Shown: positions 24,490 to 33,739 of the stretch, piece after piece
Layout of the letters: every line of letters begins with the position of its first letter
Numbering within the stretch: position 1 is the stretch's first letter
NCBI RefSeq assembly: GCF_052118925.1
Contig: NZ_JBQKGG010000001.1
Coordinates: 310,001-374,000, forward strand
Source of the DNA: Lientehia sp934351765
Lineage (GTDB): Bacteria; Bacillota; Clostridia; Lachnospirales; Lachnospiraceae
Length of the DNA stretch: 64,000 nt
Direction of reading: 5' to 3'
Translations under genes and position numbers: made by a program
Notes under the pieces: generated by a model
What the model was told of the DNA's origin: nothing
Seen by the model: the letters and a program-made list of their open reading frames with translations, nothing else
Database searches by the model: none

Positions 24490-27400
24490 TTACGCCGTCT
24501 GTTCCGTCAGATCCACAGATACCAGGGTGGATACGCCCTTTTCCTGCATGGTGATTCCGTAAAGCCGGTCTGCTACTAACATCGTCCCGCGCCGGTGAGT
24601 AATGACGATAAACTGCGTATGCTTCTTTAACTTGCCCAGATACGCCGCATAACGGCCTACGTTACTGTCATCCAGGGCTGCCTCGATCTCGTCCAACAGA
24701 CAGAACGGTGACGGCTTCAGATTCTGAATGGCAAACAACAGGCTGATGGCCGTCAGCGCCTTCTCTCCGCCGGAGAGCTGCATCATATTCTGAAGCTTCT
24801 TTCCCGGCGGCTGCGCAATGATCTGGATTCCTGCTTCCAGAAGATCCTCGCCTTCCACCAATTCCAGCGTTCCCTGTCCGCCGCCGAACATCTCCTTGAA
24901 CACATGATCAAACTCCCGGCGGATATCCTTGAACTTTTCTTCAAACTGGCGGCGCATACCGCAGTCCAGCTCCTCTATGACCTCTAAAAGACTTTCTTCT
25001 GCCGTTTTCAGATCATCATACTGCCCTTTCATAAAGAAATACCGCTCGGAAATTTCCTTATAATCCTCAATGGCATTGACATTGACCGGCCCAAGCTCCC
25101 GGATAGCCTGCTTTAAGGAAAGCGTCTCCTTTCTGATCTGAGACGCATCCTGCCCGCCGGCAGGATCCGGTGCCTCCACCTGGGACGGTGTCAGCTCGTA
25201 TTCCTCCCAGAGATACTGGATCTGAGCCTCCATGGCCTCCTCGCATTTTTCCTTCTGATTTTCCAGACGGAACTGTTCTTTATCAAGGCGGCCAAGCTCT
25301 GCATTCATGGCCTCCTGCTTCGCAAAAAAGCTGCCCTGTTCCTTTGTACAGGCGGCCTTTTTCTCCGTATCGGCCTCGATCTGCTTCTGATATGTACCGG
25401 CCTGTGCCGTAAGACCGGCAATCTGCTCCCGGATCGACTGGATCTCCTGCTGCTTTTCGGTCACAGCCGTCCGGCCTCCCGATAAGGCTTCCGTGAGTTC
25501 TTCCTCCTCCCGGATGAGAGCCTCCAGTTCTCCGTTGATCCGCCGGATATTTTCCAGCAGGAAGCTGTCCTTCTGGCTCATGGCCGAGAATTCCAGCTGT
25601 ACCGCCGAGAGAGCCTCTCTTCGTTTTTCCAGGGTTTCTCTGGCTTCTCCGGTCTTTGCCTCCAGCGCGGTAATCTCCTGCTCCTGCTCCCTGTTTCTGA
25701 TTTCCAGACTCTGTTCTTCTTCCTTTAGGGCAGCCTTTCCGGCCTCGATCTCCTGACGCTTTTTCGCCAGTTCCCGCCCCTCTTCATGAATGTCGGTGTA
25801 GCCGAGGCGGATTTCCTCCGCCTTCCGTTTTGCTGCCTGAAGGCTGGCCTCCAGGGACGATAAATTCACTCTTGCAGTCTGGTAGGCTTCCCGGTTTTTA
25901 TCCCGCTCGCCGCCGATGCGCTTCTGCTCCTGCTCGCAGGCATGGACACGCTCCTTGATCTCATCATATCGTGCAAGGCTCCTGGTCATAGACTGCTCCA
26001 GCTCGTCCAGCTCCCGCTTTCGGCCCAAAAGATTACTGCTGTTTTTAAAGGCTCCGCCGGTCATGGAACCACCCGCCGACAACAGTTCTCCCTCCAGGGT
26101 CACGATCCGCAGGGAATACTGATATTTCTTGGCGATGGCAATGGCATGGTCAATGTTGTCCACCACCAGGATCCGCCCCAGCAGGTATTCGGCCAGATGA
26201 TCATAGCCGCCCTTTACCTTCACCAGGGTATTTGCCAGTCCCACCGCCCCGGGCTCCCGCAGTGCTTCCCTTCGGGAAAAGCCGCCCCGGGCCGTGATGC
26301 TGGTTAAGGGCAGGAAGGTTGCCCGCCCGTATTTATTCTTCTTCAGATAACCGATCAGCTGCTTGGCCGTCGTTTCCGAATCGGTAACGATATTCTGGAT
26401 CGCACCGCCGAGAGCTGTCTCAATGGCTGTTTCATAGGTTTTTTCCGTCTCCAGAAGATCTGCCACCACACCGATGATCCCCGGCACGGAAGAACGAACC
26501 TCCATGACCCGGCGGATACTGTTTCCGTATCCATCGTAGCGCTCTGCCAGGTTCCTCAGGGATTCCAGTCTGGTCCGCTGCGTATGATACTCCTGGCTGG
26601 TCTGGTTTAAGGACCGGTTCTCCCGCCGCAGAAGCTCCTGATTTTCACTGGCCTGTGCAAGAAGCTCCTCTTCCTTTTTCCGGCATGCTTCCTCCATCTC
26701 CCTGTTTTCCCGGATCTGAGCCTCCAGCCGGCCGATCACGTCGTTCTGGACCTCTTCCTCGCTTCGGATCTGCAATAACTGCTTACTCAGCTCGCTTTTC
26801 CGCACCTGGTTCTGCTCAAGCAGCGTCTCAAACCGCTGGTTTCTTGCACCGATGGAGGCTTTGTCGTTCATGGCATTCATCATGGCATTACGCCGGCCGG
26901 AAATCTCCAGATCCAGCTCCCGGACCCGATCTTCATCAGCCCGGATCTGCTCCCGGATCGTTTCCTGCTTTTCATCCAGCGCATCCAGCTCTTCGTTTAA
27001 CGTACCCTTCTGATCCGTGAACTCGTTTAATTCCTTTTCATAACGGGTCAGCTGCTCCTTTACAGCCGCAAGCCGGCCGGTCAGCTGCTCCTCCCGGACA
27101 CTTTCCGTATGGATCTGCTCTTCCAGCACATGGATCTGTCCCTCCATGGACTTTGCCGAAACCTGCGCCTGATTTAACGCCTCTCTGGACTGTCCCAGCT
27201 TCTCGTCCAGAGCCGCAGCCTGAGCCGTCAGTGCATCATACTGCTCCTTCAGCTTTTCTGCCTCGGCCCGCTTTTTGTCAAGCTCTGCTCCGGCGATCCC
27301 CAGGCTCTCCTCCAGCACGGCAAGGCGCTCCTTTGCTGCCCGGTTTTCCATGAAAAAGCTCTGGAGATCCAAAGTTTTCAGGCTTTCCCGGAGCTTTAAA

Positions 27401-28044
27401 TACTCCCTCGCCTTTTTGGACTGTTCCTCCAGAGGACCGACCTGCTTCTCCAGCTCCGTTAAAATATCCGTCACACGGACCAGGTTCTGGCGCTCATCGT
27501 CCAGCTTTTTCTGGGCAATATTCTTTCTCTTTTTAAATTTTACGATTCCGGCTGCCTCATCAAACAGCTCCCGCCGGTCCTCCGGCTTTCCGCTTAAGAT
27601 CTTGTCAATCTGGCCCTGTCCGATGATGGAATAGCCCTCTTTTCCGATACCGGTATCATAAAACAGCTCGTTGATATCACGGAGACGACAGGTGGTCCCG
27701 TTTAACTGATATTCGCTCTCTCCGGAACGGTAAACCCGCCTCGATACCGTCACCTCGTCATAGTCAATGGCCAGCGCGTGGTCGGCATTATCAAAGGTGA
27801 TCGCCACATAAGCATAGCCCTGGGGTTTCCGGTTCTGGGTTCCTGCGAAAATAATGTCCTGCATGCTGGCACCTCGAAGCTGCTTGGCGCTCTGCTCGCC
27901 AAGCACCCAGCGCACAGCATCGGCCACATTGCTCTTTCCGCTGCCGTTTGGCCCGACAATGCCGGTGATGCCATCGTTGAACTCAAAGAGAATCTTGTTG
28001 GCAAAGGACTTAAATCCGTGGACTTCTATACTTTTTAAGAACAT
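24490..28044 (-). CDS. smc: Chromosome segregation ATPase SMC
   Basis: An 1184-residue condensin subunit. N-terminal head with Walker A GPNGSGKSN and the QGQ segment (SIIGQGQIDKIL); two long coiled coils (about 170-500 and 680-1010); a hinge at about 505-660 (GIIGVVADLLETEKTYE; GGSMTGG); and the C-terminal head with signature LSGGEKALTAISLLFA and Walker B FCLLDEIEAALDDSN. It overlaps rnc by 10 nt. Length is typical for Firmicute SMC. Confidence 0.97.
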   Translation of the reverse strand: MFLKSIEVHGFKSFANKILFEFNDGITGIVGPNGSGKSNVADAVRWVLGEQSAKQLRGASMQDIIFAGTQNRKPQGYAYVAITFDNADHALAIDYDEVTVSRRVYRSGESEYQLNGTTCRLRDINELFYDTGIGKEGYSIIGQGQIDKILSGKPEDRRELFDEAAGIVKFKKRKNIAQKKLDDERQNLVRVTDILTELEKQVGPLEEQSKKAREYLKLRESLKTLDLQSFFMENRAAKERLAVLEESLGIAGAELDKKRAEAEKLKEQYDALTAQAAALDEKLGQSREALNQAQVSAKSMEGQIHVLEEQIHTESVREEQLTGRLAAVKEQLTRYEKELNEFTDQKGTLNEELDALDEKQETIREQIRADEDRVRELDLEISGRRNAMMNAMNDKASIGARNQRFETLLEQNQVRKSELSKQLLQIRSEEEVQNDVIGRLEAQIRENREMEEACRKKEEELLAQASENQELLRRENRSLNQTSQEYHTQRTRLESLRNLAERYDGYGNSIRRVMEVRSSVPGIIGVVADLLETEKTYETAIETALGGAIQNIVTDSETTAKQLIGYLKKNKYGRATFLPLTSITARGGFSRREALREPGAVGLANTLVKVKGGYDHLAEYLLGRILVVDNIDHAIAIAKKYQYSLRIVTLEGELLSAGGSMTGGAFKNSSNLLGRKRELDELEQSMTRSLARYDEIKERVHACEQEQKRIGGERDKNREAYQTARVNLSSLEASLQAAKRKAEEIRLGYTDIHEEGRELAKKRQEIEAGKAALKEEEQSLEIRNREQEQEITALEAKTGEARETLEKRREALSAVQLEFSAMSQKDSFLLENIRRINGELEALIREEEELTEALSGGRTAVTEKQQEIQSIREQIAGLTAQAGTYQKQIEADTEKKAACTKEQGSFFAKQEAMNAELGRLDKEQFRLENQKEKCEEAMEAQIQYLWEEYELTPSQVEAPDPAGGQDASQIRKETLSLKQAIRELGPVNVNAIEDYKEISERYFFMKGQYDDLKTAEESLLEVIEELDCGMRRQFEEKFKDIRREFDHVFKEMFGGGQGTLELVEGEDLLEAGIQIIAQPPGKKLQNMMQLSGGEKALTAISLLFAIQNLKPSPFCLLDEIEAALDDSNVGRYAAYLGKLKKHTQFIVITHRRGTMLVADRLYGITMQEKGVSTLVSVDLTEQTA

Positions 28045-28748
28045 GTTTCCGGTTCCTTTTCTCTCAGCGCAAGAATGGTGTTATAGGCTGCCATCTGCTC
28101 CGCCGCTTTTTTGGTACGTCCCTTTCCGACACCGGCCTCGATCCCGCCGATCAGAGCACGGACATGGAAGGTTTTTGCATGATCCGGGCCTTCCTCACCG
28201 ATGAGCTCATAGGACAGCTTCTTTCCGTTCATGGCCTGCACCATCTCCTGCAGGATAGTCTTGCTATCATAAAAAAGTGTTTTATGCTCCAGATCATTCA
28301 TAACAAACCGCAGCACAAACTTCTTTGCATTAGCAAAACCACCATCCAAATAAATCGCCCCGATCAGTGCTTCAAATGCGTCTGACAGGATCGAATCTCT
28401 GGTCCGTCCGCCCTCAGCGTCCTCTCCCTTTCCCAGAAACAGGTACTGCCCAAGCTTGATATCACGCGCACAGTAGGCCAGCGTCGGCTCACAGACAATG
28501 CTGGCACGCAGCTTGGTCAGCTCTCCCTCCGGCTTATCACTGTATTCTTTATAAAGGAAATCACTGCTGGAAAGCTCCAGAACCGCATCGCCTAAAAACT
28601 CCAGGCGTTCATTGTTGTCCCCGCGGTTTAACCGGTGTTCGTTGGTATAGGAACTGTGGATCATGGCATGGTGCAGAAGATCCTTGTTTCGGAATTCATA
28701 TCCGATGGCCTGTTCCAGCGCGGACAGCTTTACATTTTCTTCTTTCAT
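28035..28748 (-). CDS. rnc: Ribonuclease III
   Basis: A 237-residue double-strand-specific endoribonuclease that processes rRNA precursors and structured mRNAs. The RNase III signature NERLEFLGDAVLEL and the second acidic site (DAFEALIGAIYLD) precede a C-terminal dsRNA-binding domain (ILQEMVQAMNGKKLSYEL; GRTKKAAEQMAA). GAGGG precedes the ATG. A perfect hairpin lies just upstream in its leader. Confidence 0.96.
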   Translation of the reverse strand: MKEENVKLSALEQAIGYEFRNKDLLHHAMIHSSYTNEHRLNRGDNNERLEFLGDAVLELSSSDFLYKEYSDKPEGELTKLRASIVCEPTLAYCARDIKLGQYLFLGKGEDAEGGRTRDSILSDAFEALIGAIYLDGGFANAKKFVLRFVMNDLEHKTLFYDSKTILQEMVQAMNGKKLSYELIGEEGPDHAKTFHVRALIGGIEAGVGKGRTKKAAEQMAAYNTILALREKEPETCS

Positions 28749-28774
28749 ACAACCCTCTTTTCATAGAAACATGC

Positions 28775-28792
28775 CGGAGGAACGCTCCTCCG
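28775..28792 (-). other. Hairpin in the rnc leader
   Basis: CGGAGGA / TCCTCCG, 7 bp perfect, loop 4 nt, 27 nt upstream of the rnc ATG and just after the acpP terminator. It has no T tract. RNase III autoregulation through a leader stem is known in E. coli; a similar role here is speculation. Confidence 0.4.
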
Positions 28793-28803
28793 ACGATGAT
28801 ACG

Positions 28804-28838
28804 AAAAAATCCTGCGGCAGCTCATTTGCCGCCGCAGG
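28804..28838 (-). terminator. Intrinsic terminator after acpP
   Basis: Minus strand: CCTGCGGCGGC and GCTGCCGCAGG (one mismatch) form a GC-rich stem followed by ATTTTTTCG, 24 nt past the acpP stop. It should reduce plsX-acpP transcription entering rnc-smc. Confidence 0.88.
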
Positions 28839-28861
28839 TTTTCCTTTCTCGAAACCGATAC

Positions 28862-29092
28862 CTAGTTGGTAGCCGCCTTGATCTGCTCAACCGCATCGCC
28901 AACGGTTACGATCTGCTCTGCCGCGTCATTGGGGATCTCAATGTCAAACTCCTCCTCGATTCCCATGATGATCTGAAATACATCCAGAGAATCAGCCCCC
29001 AGATCATCTACAAAGGTGGTCTCCATAGTGATGTCATCTTCGTCTACGTTCAGTACTTCCGCAATAATCTTCTTTAATTTTTCAAATTCCAT
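28862..29092 (-). CDS. acpP: Acyl carrier protein
   Basis: A 76-residue acidic carrier of fatty acid synthesis. Ser35 in GADSLD is the phosphopantetheine site; TTFVDDLGADSLD and IEEEFDIEIPNDAAEQI are typical. The ATG at 29092 has GGGAGAAG upstream and gives the normal length; an extension of 20 basic codons was rejected. It lies 34 nt after plsX. Confidence 0.97.
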   Translation of the reverse strand: MEFEKLKKIIAEVLNVDEDDITMETTFVDDLGADSLDVFQIIMGIEEEFDIEIPNDAAEQIVTVGDAVEQIKAATN

Positions 29093-29126
29093 GATCTTCT
29101 CCCTTTCTGTTTTCCGGAATTCGGTT

Positions 29127-30146
29127 TTATGCCTCCTCAGGCTTCTTTTCAAACAGCTCTGTCAGCTTTTCCCCGATCTTCTGTTCCTTGAAGATCTGAC
29201 ACTGGATCAATGTGTTTTTTACTTCCTTGGCCTTTGCGCTTCCGTGGGTCTTAACCACCAGCCCCTTCAGTCCCAGCATGGGGGCGCCGCCGTATTCGGT
29301 TGCATCAAAGGACTTCAGCGTTTTTTTCAGGGCCGGCTTCACGAGCAGCGCGCCGATCTTGGCCCGGAATGACGAAAGCATCCCTGCTTTGATCTGGCTC
29401 ACCAGTGCCGCCGCAGTCCCCTCGTAGAGCTTCAGGATCACATTTCCCGTAAAGCCCTCGGCCACGATCACGTCCGCTCCTCCGTGAGGAATCTCCCGTG
29501 CCTCGATGCTTCCGGTAAAGTTAATGTCCTCACATTCTTTTAACAGAGGATACGTTTCTTTTACCAGCGCATTTCCCTTTTCCTCCTCGACGCCGACATT
29601 GACAATGGCCACTCTCGGCTTCCTGATCCCGATGACATGCTCCATATAAACAGAGCCCATCTTTGCAAACTGAACCAGATGGCTGGATCTGGCATCCACA
29701 TTGGCTCCGCTGTCTACCAGAAGGCTGACACCTTTTTCGGTCGGGATCAGCGTTGCAAGAGGCGGACGCTCCACGCCGCGGATTCTGCCGACCACAAGCT
29801 GGCCGCCTACCAGGATCGCTCCGGTGCTTCCGGCCGAAACAAAGGCATCTGCCTCGCCCTTCTTCACCATGGTCTGTCCTACCACGATGGACGAATCCTT
29901 TTTCCGGCGGATTGCCATAACCGGGGGCTCATCCGTGGAGATCACCTCGGATGCATTCTGGATCTCGATGCGTCCGTCCGGGTAGGAATAATTCCCCAGT
30001 TCCTTTCGGATCACATCCTCCTGTCCCACGAGGATCACCTGGATGTTATCCTTTTCAAGGACTGCATCCACCGCGCCCTTTATGATCTCGCCGGGAGCAT
30101 TGTCGCCTCCCATGGCATCCAGCGCCACTCTTACTGTTTCCTGCAT
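29127..30146 (-). CDS. plsX: Phosphate acyltransferase PlsX
   Basis: A 339-residue enzyme making acyl-phosphate from acyl-ACP for phospholipid synthesis. It begins QETVRVALDAMGGDNAP and has SAGSTGAILVGG and EGFTGNVILKLYEG, all PlsX landmarks. The ATG at 30146 has TTGGAGG upstream; 17 upstream codons were rejected. rpmF, which often precedes plsX, is not here; folA is the upstream neighbour. Confidence 0.96.
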   Translation of the reverse strand: MQETVRVALDAMGGDNAPGEIIKGAVDAVLEKDNIQVILVGQEDVIRKELGNYSYPDGRIEIQNASEVISTDEPPVMAIRRKKDSSIVVGQTMVKKGEADAFVSAGSTGAILVGGQLVVGRIRGVERPPLATLIPTEKGVSLLVDSGANVDARSSHLVQFAKMGSVYMEHVIGIRKPRVAIVNVGVEEEKGNALVKETYPLLKECEDINFTGSIEAREIPHGGADVIVAEGFTGNVILKLYEGTAAALVSQIKAGMLSSFRAKIGALLVKPALKKTLKSFDATEYGGAPMLGLKGLVVKTHGSAKAKEVKNTLIQCQIFKEQKIGEKLTELFEKKPEEA

Positions 30147-30186
30147 GTTGTTTTCCTCCAATACCTCTCGGTACAATCTATCCAAT

Positions 30187-30215
30187 AATATACACAATCT
30201 GTATCAGGAAATCAA
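30187..30215 (-). promoter_or_regulatory. Promoter of plsX-acpP
   Basis: Minus strand: -35 TTGATT (30210-30215), 17-nt spacer, -10 TATATT (30187-30192), in the 73-nt gap after folA. Confidence 0.65.
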
Positions 30216-30219
30216 TTCC

Positions 30220-30711
30220 CTATTGCGCTTTTTTATAAGTCGTAAACCGATAGGAAAGTCCATTATGTTCCTTTTCCTCTCCTTCTTCCGTTAAGGTCCA
30301 TTCCGGGCTTTCATCCAGATCCGGGAAGGTGGTGTCCGCCTCAAAGGTTTCTTCCACTCTGGTCACATAGGCCGTATCGCAGTACGGCAGAAACTCCCGG
30401 TAAATATGACCTCCGCCGATGACGAAGATCTGATCCGGCTCATATCGGTTTAAATATTCGATGGCTTCTTCCATGCTGTGGACGATCTCGGCACCCTCGC
30501 GGGAAAAGCCCTCATCTCTGGAAAGTACCAGATTTACCCGGTTTTTCAGGGGCTTTCCGCCGGGACAGCTGTCCAGGGTCTTTCTTCCCATGACCACCAC
30601 ATTTCCCGTGGTCTTTTCCCTGAAAAACTTCATATCCTCCGGCAGATGCCAGAGAAGGTCACCGTTTTTTCCGATGGCCCAGTGTTTATCTGCTGCTACA
30701 ATGATCTGCAT
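30220..30711 (-). CDS. folA: Dihydrofolate reductase
   Basis: A 163-residue enzyme reducing dihydrofolate to tetrahydrofolate with NADPH. MQIIVAADKHWAIGKNGDLLWHLPEDM is the family N-terminus region (seen across residues 1-27), with VVMGRKTLDS and VIGGGHIYREFL the cofactor segments. AGGAGGAAGC precedes the ATG. It directly follows thyA (8 nt), the classical thymidylate pair. Confidence 0.96.
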   Translation of the reverse strand: MQIIVAADKHWAIGKNGDLLWHLPEDMKFFREKTTGNVVVMGRKTLDSCPGGKPLKNRVNLVLSRDEGFSREGAEIVHSMEEAIEYLNRYEPDQIFVIGGGHIYREFLPYCDTAYVTRVEETFEADTTFPDLDESPEWTLTEEGEEKEHNGLSYRFTTYKKAQ

Positions 30712-30719
30712 GCTTCCTC

Positions 30720-31550
30720 CTATACTGCCACCGGGATCTTATAGTTAAACGGATGATACCGGTAGTCTTCCAGTGCAAAGCTGTCAGTGGTGAACTGATA
30801 AAAATCAGTAATGGATCTGTCCATGACAAATTTCGGCGCATCGTATGGCTCTCTCTTTAACAGTTCTTCCACCATGGGAATATGACGATCATAAATATGG
30901 GCATCGGCGATCACATGGACCAGCTCGCCGGGTTCCAGGCCGGATACCTGGGCAAACATACATAACAGCACCGCATACTGGCAGGTATTCCAGTTATTTG
31001 CTGTCAGCATATCCTGAGACCGCTGATTTAAAATCGCATTGAGTTTATTTCCCGAAACATTAAAGGTCATGCTGTAGGCACAGGGATACAACATCATTTC
31101 ATGAAGATCGTGATGGTTATAAATATTGGTCATGATCCGCCGACTGGCCGGATTATGCTTCAGATCATACAGCACCCGGTCCACCTGATCAAACATGCCT
31201 TCCTTATACTGGTGCTTCACGCCCAGCTGATAGCCGTAGGCCTTTCCGATGGTTCCGTTTTCATCTACCCAGGAATCCCAGACATGGCTGTTTAACTCTG
31301 CCACCCGGTTTGATTTCTTCTGCCAGATCCACAGAAGCTCATCGATGGCTCCCTTGAACGCACTGCGCCGGATCGTGATCACCGGAAACTCCCTGGAAAG
31401 ATCATAGCGGTTCACAACCCCAAACTTCTTAATCGTATGGGCGGGACTTCCGTCCTCCCAACGGGGACGTACCTCCTTATCCGTATCCCAGACTCCGTTT
31501 TCCAGGATATCCTTACAGGTATCAATAAACACCTTATCTGCGTAGCTCAT
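30720..31550 (-). CDS. thyA: Thymidylate synthase (ThyA)
   Basis: A 276-residue folate-dependent enzyme converting dUMP to dTMP. Catalytic Cys157 lies in LYPCAYSMTF, and LNQRSQDM is the dUMP-binding segment. AAAAGGAG precedes the ATG. With folA next and hflX upstream by 13 nt, it probably belongs to one transcript. Confidence 0.97.
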   Translation of the reverse strand: MSYADKVFIDTCKDILENGVWDTDKEVRPRWEDGSPAHTIKKFGVVNRYDLSREFPVITIRRSAFKGAIDELLWIWQKKSNRVAELNSHVWDSWVDENGTIGKAYGYQLGVKHQYKEGMFDQVDRVLYDLKHNPASRRIMTNIYNHHDLHEMMLYPCAYSMTFNVSGNKLNAILNQRSQDMLTANNWNTCQYAVLLCMFAQVSGLEPGELVHVIADAHIYDRHIPMVEELLKREPYDAPKFVMDRSITDFYQFTTDSFALEDYRYHPFNYKIPVAV

Positions 31551-31563
31551 GGTTTCTCCTTTT

Positions 31564-32805
31564 CTATTCCGGCAGGATCTTCACAAACAGCTCCGCCGGG
31601 ATATACCCGGTGACTGCGATCCCATCCTCCCGATATTCTTCCGAAAGAAGCTGTCCGCAGGTCCGGATCAGCTGGATCTTTCCTGCCTGGGCATAAGGGT
31701 AAAGCTGTTCCACATAGATCTTCTGTGACCGCAGAAACGCTGTCAGCTTCTCCTTTAACAGCTCCAGCCCCAGCCCGGTCTTTGCCGAGATCATCATAGT
31801 CTCATCCGCCTTGAAATCGCGGAGGATCGGAGGCTCCTCCAGCCGGTCTGCCTTATTAAACAGCGTATATACCGGTTTTCCGAGAACCTCCAGACTCTGA
31901 AGTGTTTCATAAACCGTATGCATCTGAACCTCCATATCCGGGCTGGATGCATCCACTACATGAAGGATCACATCCGCATACCTGGCTTCCTCCAGGGTAC
32001 TTTTAAAGGCCTCCACCAGATGGTGAGGCAGCTTCCGGATAAATCCGACCGTATCTGTCAGCAGGATCGACTCTCCGTCGGGAAGGGGCAGCTCCCTGGT
32101 AGTGGGATCCAGCGTGGCAAACAGCTTATCCTCCGAAAGCACCCCGGCTCCGGTCAGGGTATTCAGAAGCGTGGATTTTCCCGCATTGGTGTAGCCGACA
32201 ATAGCCGCCACCGCCTTATGGTTCCGCTCTCTCTGTTTCCTTGTGGTCGCCCGGTGGCGCTTCACCTCCGTAAGCTCGGCCTTCAAAACCGAGATCCGCT
32301 CATGGATCAGCCTCCGGTCAGTCTCCAGCTTTTTCTCGCCCGGTCCTCTCGTTCCGATCCCGCCGCCAAGACGGGACAGCGATGCACGCATCCCCACCAG
32401 CCTTGCGGCACGATACCGAAGCTGTGCCAGCTCCACCTGGATCTTTCCCTCTCTGGTAGACGCCCGCGCCGCAAAAATGTCCAGGATCACCAGCGTCCGG
32501 TCCATGATCTTCAGATCCAGCAGATTCTCCAGATTCCGAAGCTGTGCCGGCGACAGCTCATCATCGCAGACAATTCCAGTGGCCTCCAGCTCCTCCGCCA
32601 TGACGCGAAGCTCCTGAATTTTCCCGGTTCCCAGATAGGTTCCCGGATGAGCCGCTTCCCGGCTCTGGATCAGGGTACCTGCCGTCACCGCACCTGCTGT
32701 TTTGCACAGCTCTGAAAGCTCCGCCAGGGACCGCTCCGTATCATCTTTTCCCGTACTGATCCCCACCAGGATCACCCGTTCTTCCAATTCCTTCAGTTCA
32801 ATCAT
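31564..32805 (-). CDS. hflX: GTPase HflX
   Basis: A 413-residue ribosome-associated GTPase that splits stalled or hibernating 70S ribosomes. The N-terminal nucleotide-binding domain carries TYLGTGKIQEL; GGGIGTRGPGEKKLETDRR starts the linker helix; the G domain has GYTNAGKST, DTVGFI and NKADRL. CAGGAAG precedes the ATG. Confidence 0.95.
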   Translation of the reverse strand: MIELKELEERVILVGISTGKDDTERSLAELSELCKTAGAVTAGTLIQSREAAHPGTYLGTGKIQELRVMAEELEATGIVCDDELSPAQLRNLENLLDLKIMDRTLVILDIFAARASTREGKIQVELAQLRYRAARLVGMRASLSRLGGGIGTRGPGEKKLETDRRLIHERISVLKAELTEVKRHRATTRKQRERNHKAVAAIVGYTNAGKSTLLNTLTGAGVLSEDKLFATLDPTTRELPLPDGESILLTDTVGFIRKLPHHLVEAFKSTLEEARYADVILHVVDASSPDMEVQMHTVYETLQSLEVLGKPVYTLFNKADRLEEPPILRDFKADETMMISAKTGLGLELLKEKLTAFLRSQKIYVEQLYPYAQAGKIQLIRTCGQLLSEEYREDGIAVTGYIPAELFVKILPE

Positions 32806-32865
32806 AGCTTCCTGTCTGATTTATGCTCCGTTTCCAGTCTCCGCCGATCCAGATATTCCGATGAC

Positions 32866-33738
32866 TTACTGCTGCTCCTGGATTCTGGAGTTTATAAATG
32901 TAATCTCATGTTCCAGCGTCTCATCGCTGCCATAGGCATCACGATACGCCGTAAATTTCTCGAGGGCCGTCTGATAATCGCCCTCATATTCATAAACTGC
33001 CGCCTCCGCATAATCGATCAGCTTTAACAGCGCCTCCCCGGCACCGTCCCTTGCTGCCGAAAGCTCAGCCTTTGCCTCCTCATAGTTTTCCTGCTCCAGA
33101 TACGTTTCCGCCGTCTGGTAATGAATATAGGAAAGCTCCTCACCGCTCTCACCGGAGCGCTTTGCCGCCTGTTCAAAGTCTGCTTCCGCCGCTTCCTGAT
33201 CTCCGGCCTGCAGCTCGGCCCGTCCACGGAGCAGATAATAATCCGCCGCGTTCTGGTCGGCCGCAATGACCTCGCCGTATGTCGTGGCAGCTCCTGCCGC
33301 GTCTCCGTTTTTTAACTGTGCCTCCGCCTTGTAAAGGTTCAGATCGGTTTTCAGGGTCTGATTATTTTTCTCCGCCGCATTCAGCGCCGAATCGAAATAG
33401 GTAACTGCCTCACTGTAATTTTCCTGTGAAAGCCGTAATATTCCCATGGCACGAAACACCTGTGCCTCCTCCGGAGCCAGACGCAGTGCTTCTGTCAGAT
33501 CCGCATCTGCCGCCTCATAATCGGAAAGGGCGATCTTCGTCATTCCCCGGTTCAGCCGGTACTCAGCACAGTCCGGAGCTACCTCCACAGCCTTGTCAAA
33601 CGAGGCAAGTGCCTCCTGGTACGCCCCCTTCTGATACTGGGAGAGTCCAGTCTGATTATCCGTCTCCCCCTTGGCACCGCAGGCCGTAAGGGAAAGACAC
33701 AGCGCCAGTATCATGACGCCCGCTCGTAATTTTTTCAT
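32866..33738 (-). CDS. TPR-repeat lipoprotein
   Basis: A 290-residue protein with a lipoprotein signal ending LTAC (Cys20), then at least six tetratricopeptide-like units (for example YQKGAYQEALASFDKAVEVAP, residues about 35-55, and LRGRAELQAGDQEAAEADFE). It should sit on the outer face of the membrane as a protein-binding scaffold. The degV stop overlaps its leader: the two genes are 1 nt apart, so translation may be coupled. Partner unknown. Confidence 0.85.
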   Translation of the reverse strand: MKKLRAGVMILALCLSLTACGAKGETDNQTGLSQYQKGAYQEALASFDKAVEVAPDCAEYRLNRGMTKIALSDYEAADADLTEALRLAPEEAQVFRAMGILRLSQENYSEAVTYFDSALNAAEKNNQTLKTDLNLYKAEAQLKNGDAAGAATTYGEVIAADQNAADYYLLRGRAELQAGDQEAAEADFEQAAKRSGESGEELSYIHYQTAETYLEQENYEEAKAELSAARDGAGEALLKLIDYAEAAVYEYEGDYQTALEKFTAYRDAYGSDETLEHEITFINSRIQEQQ

Positions 33739-33739
33739 T

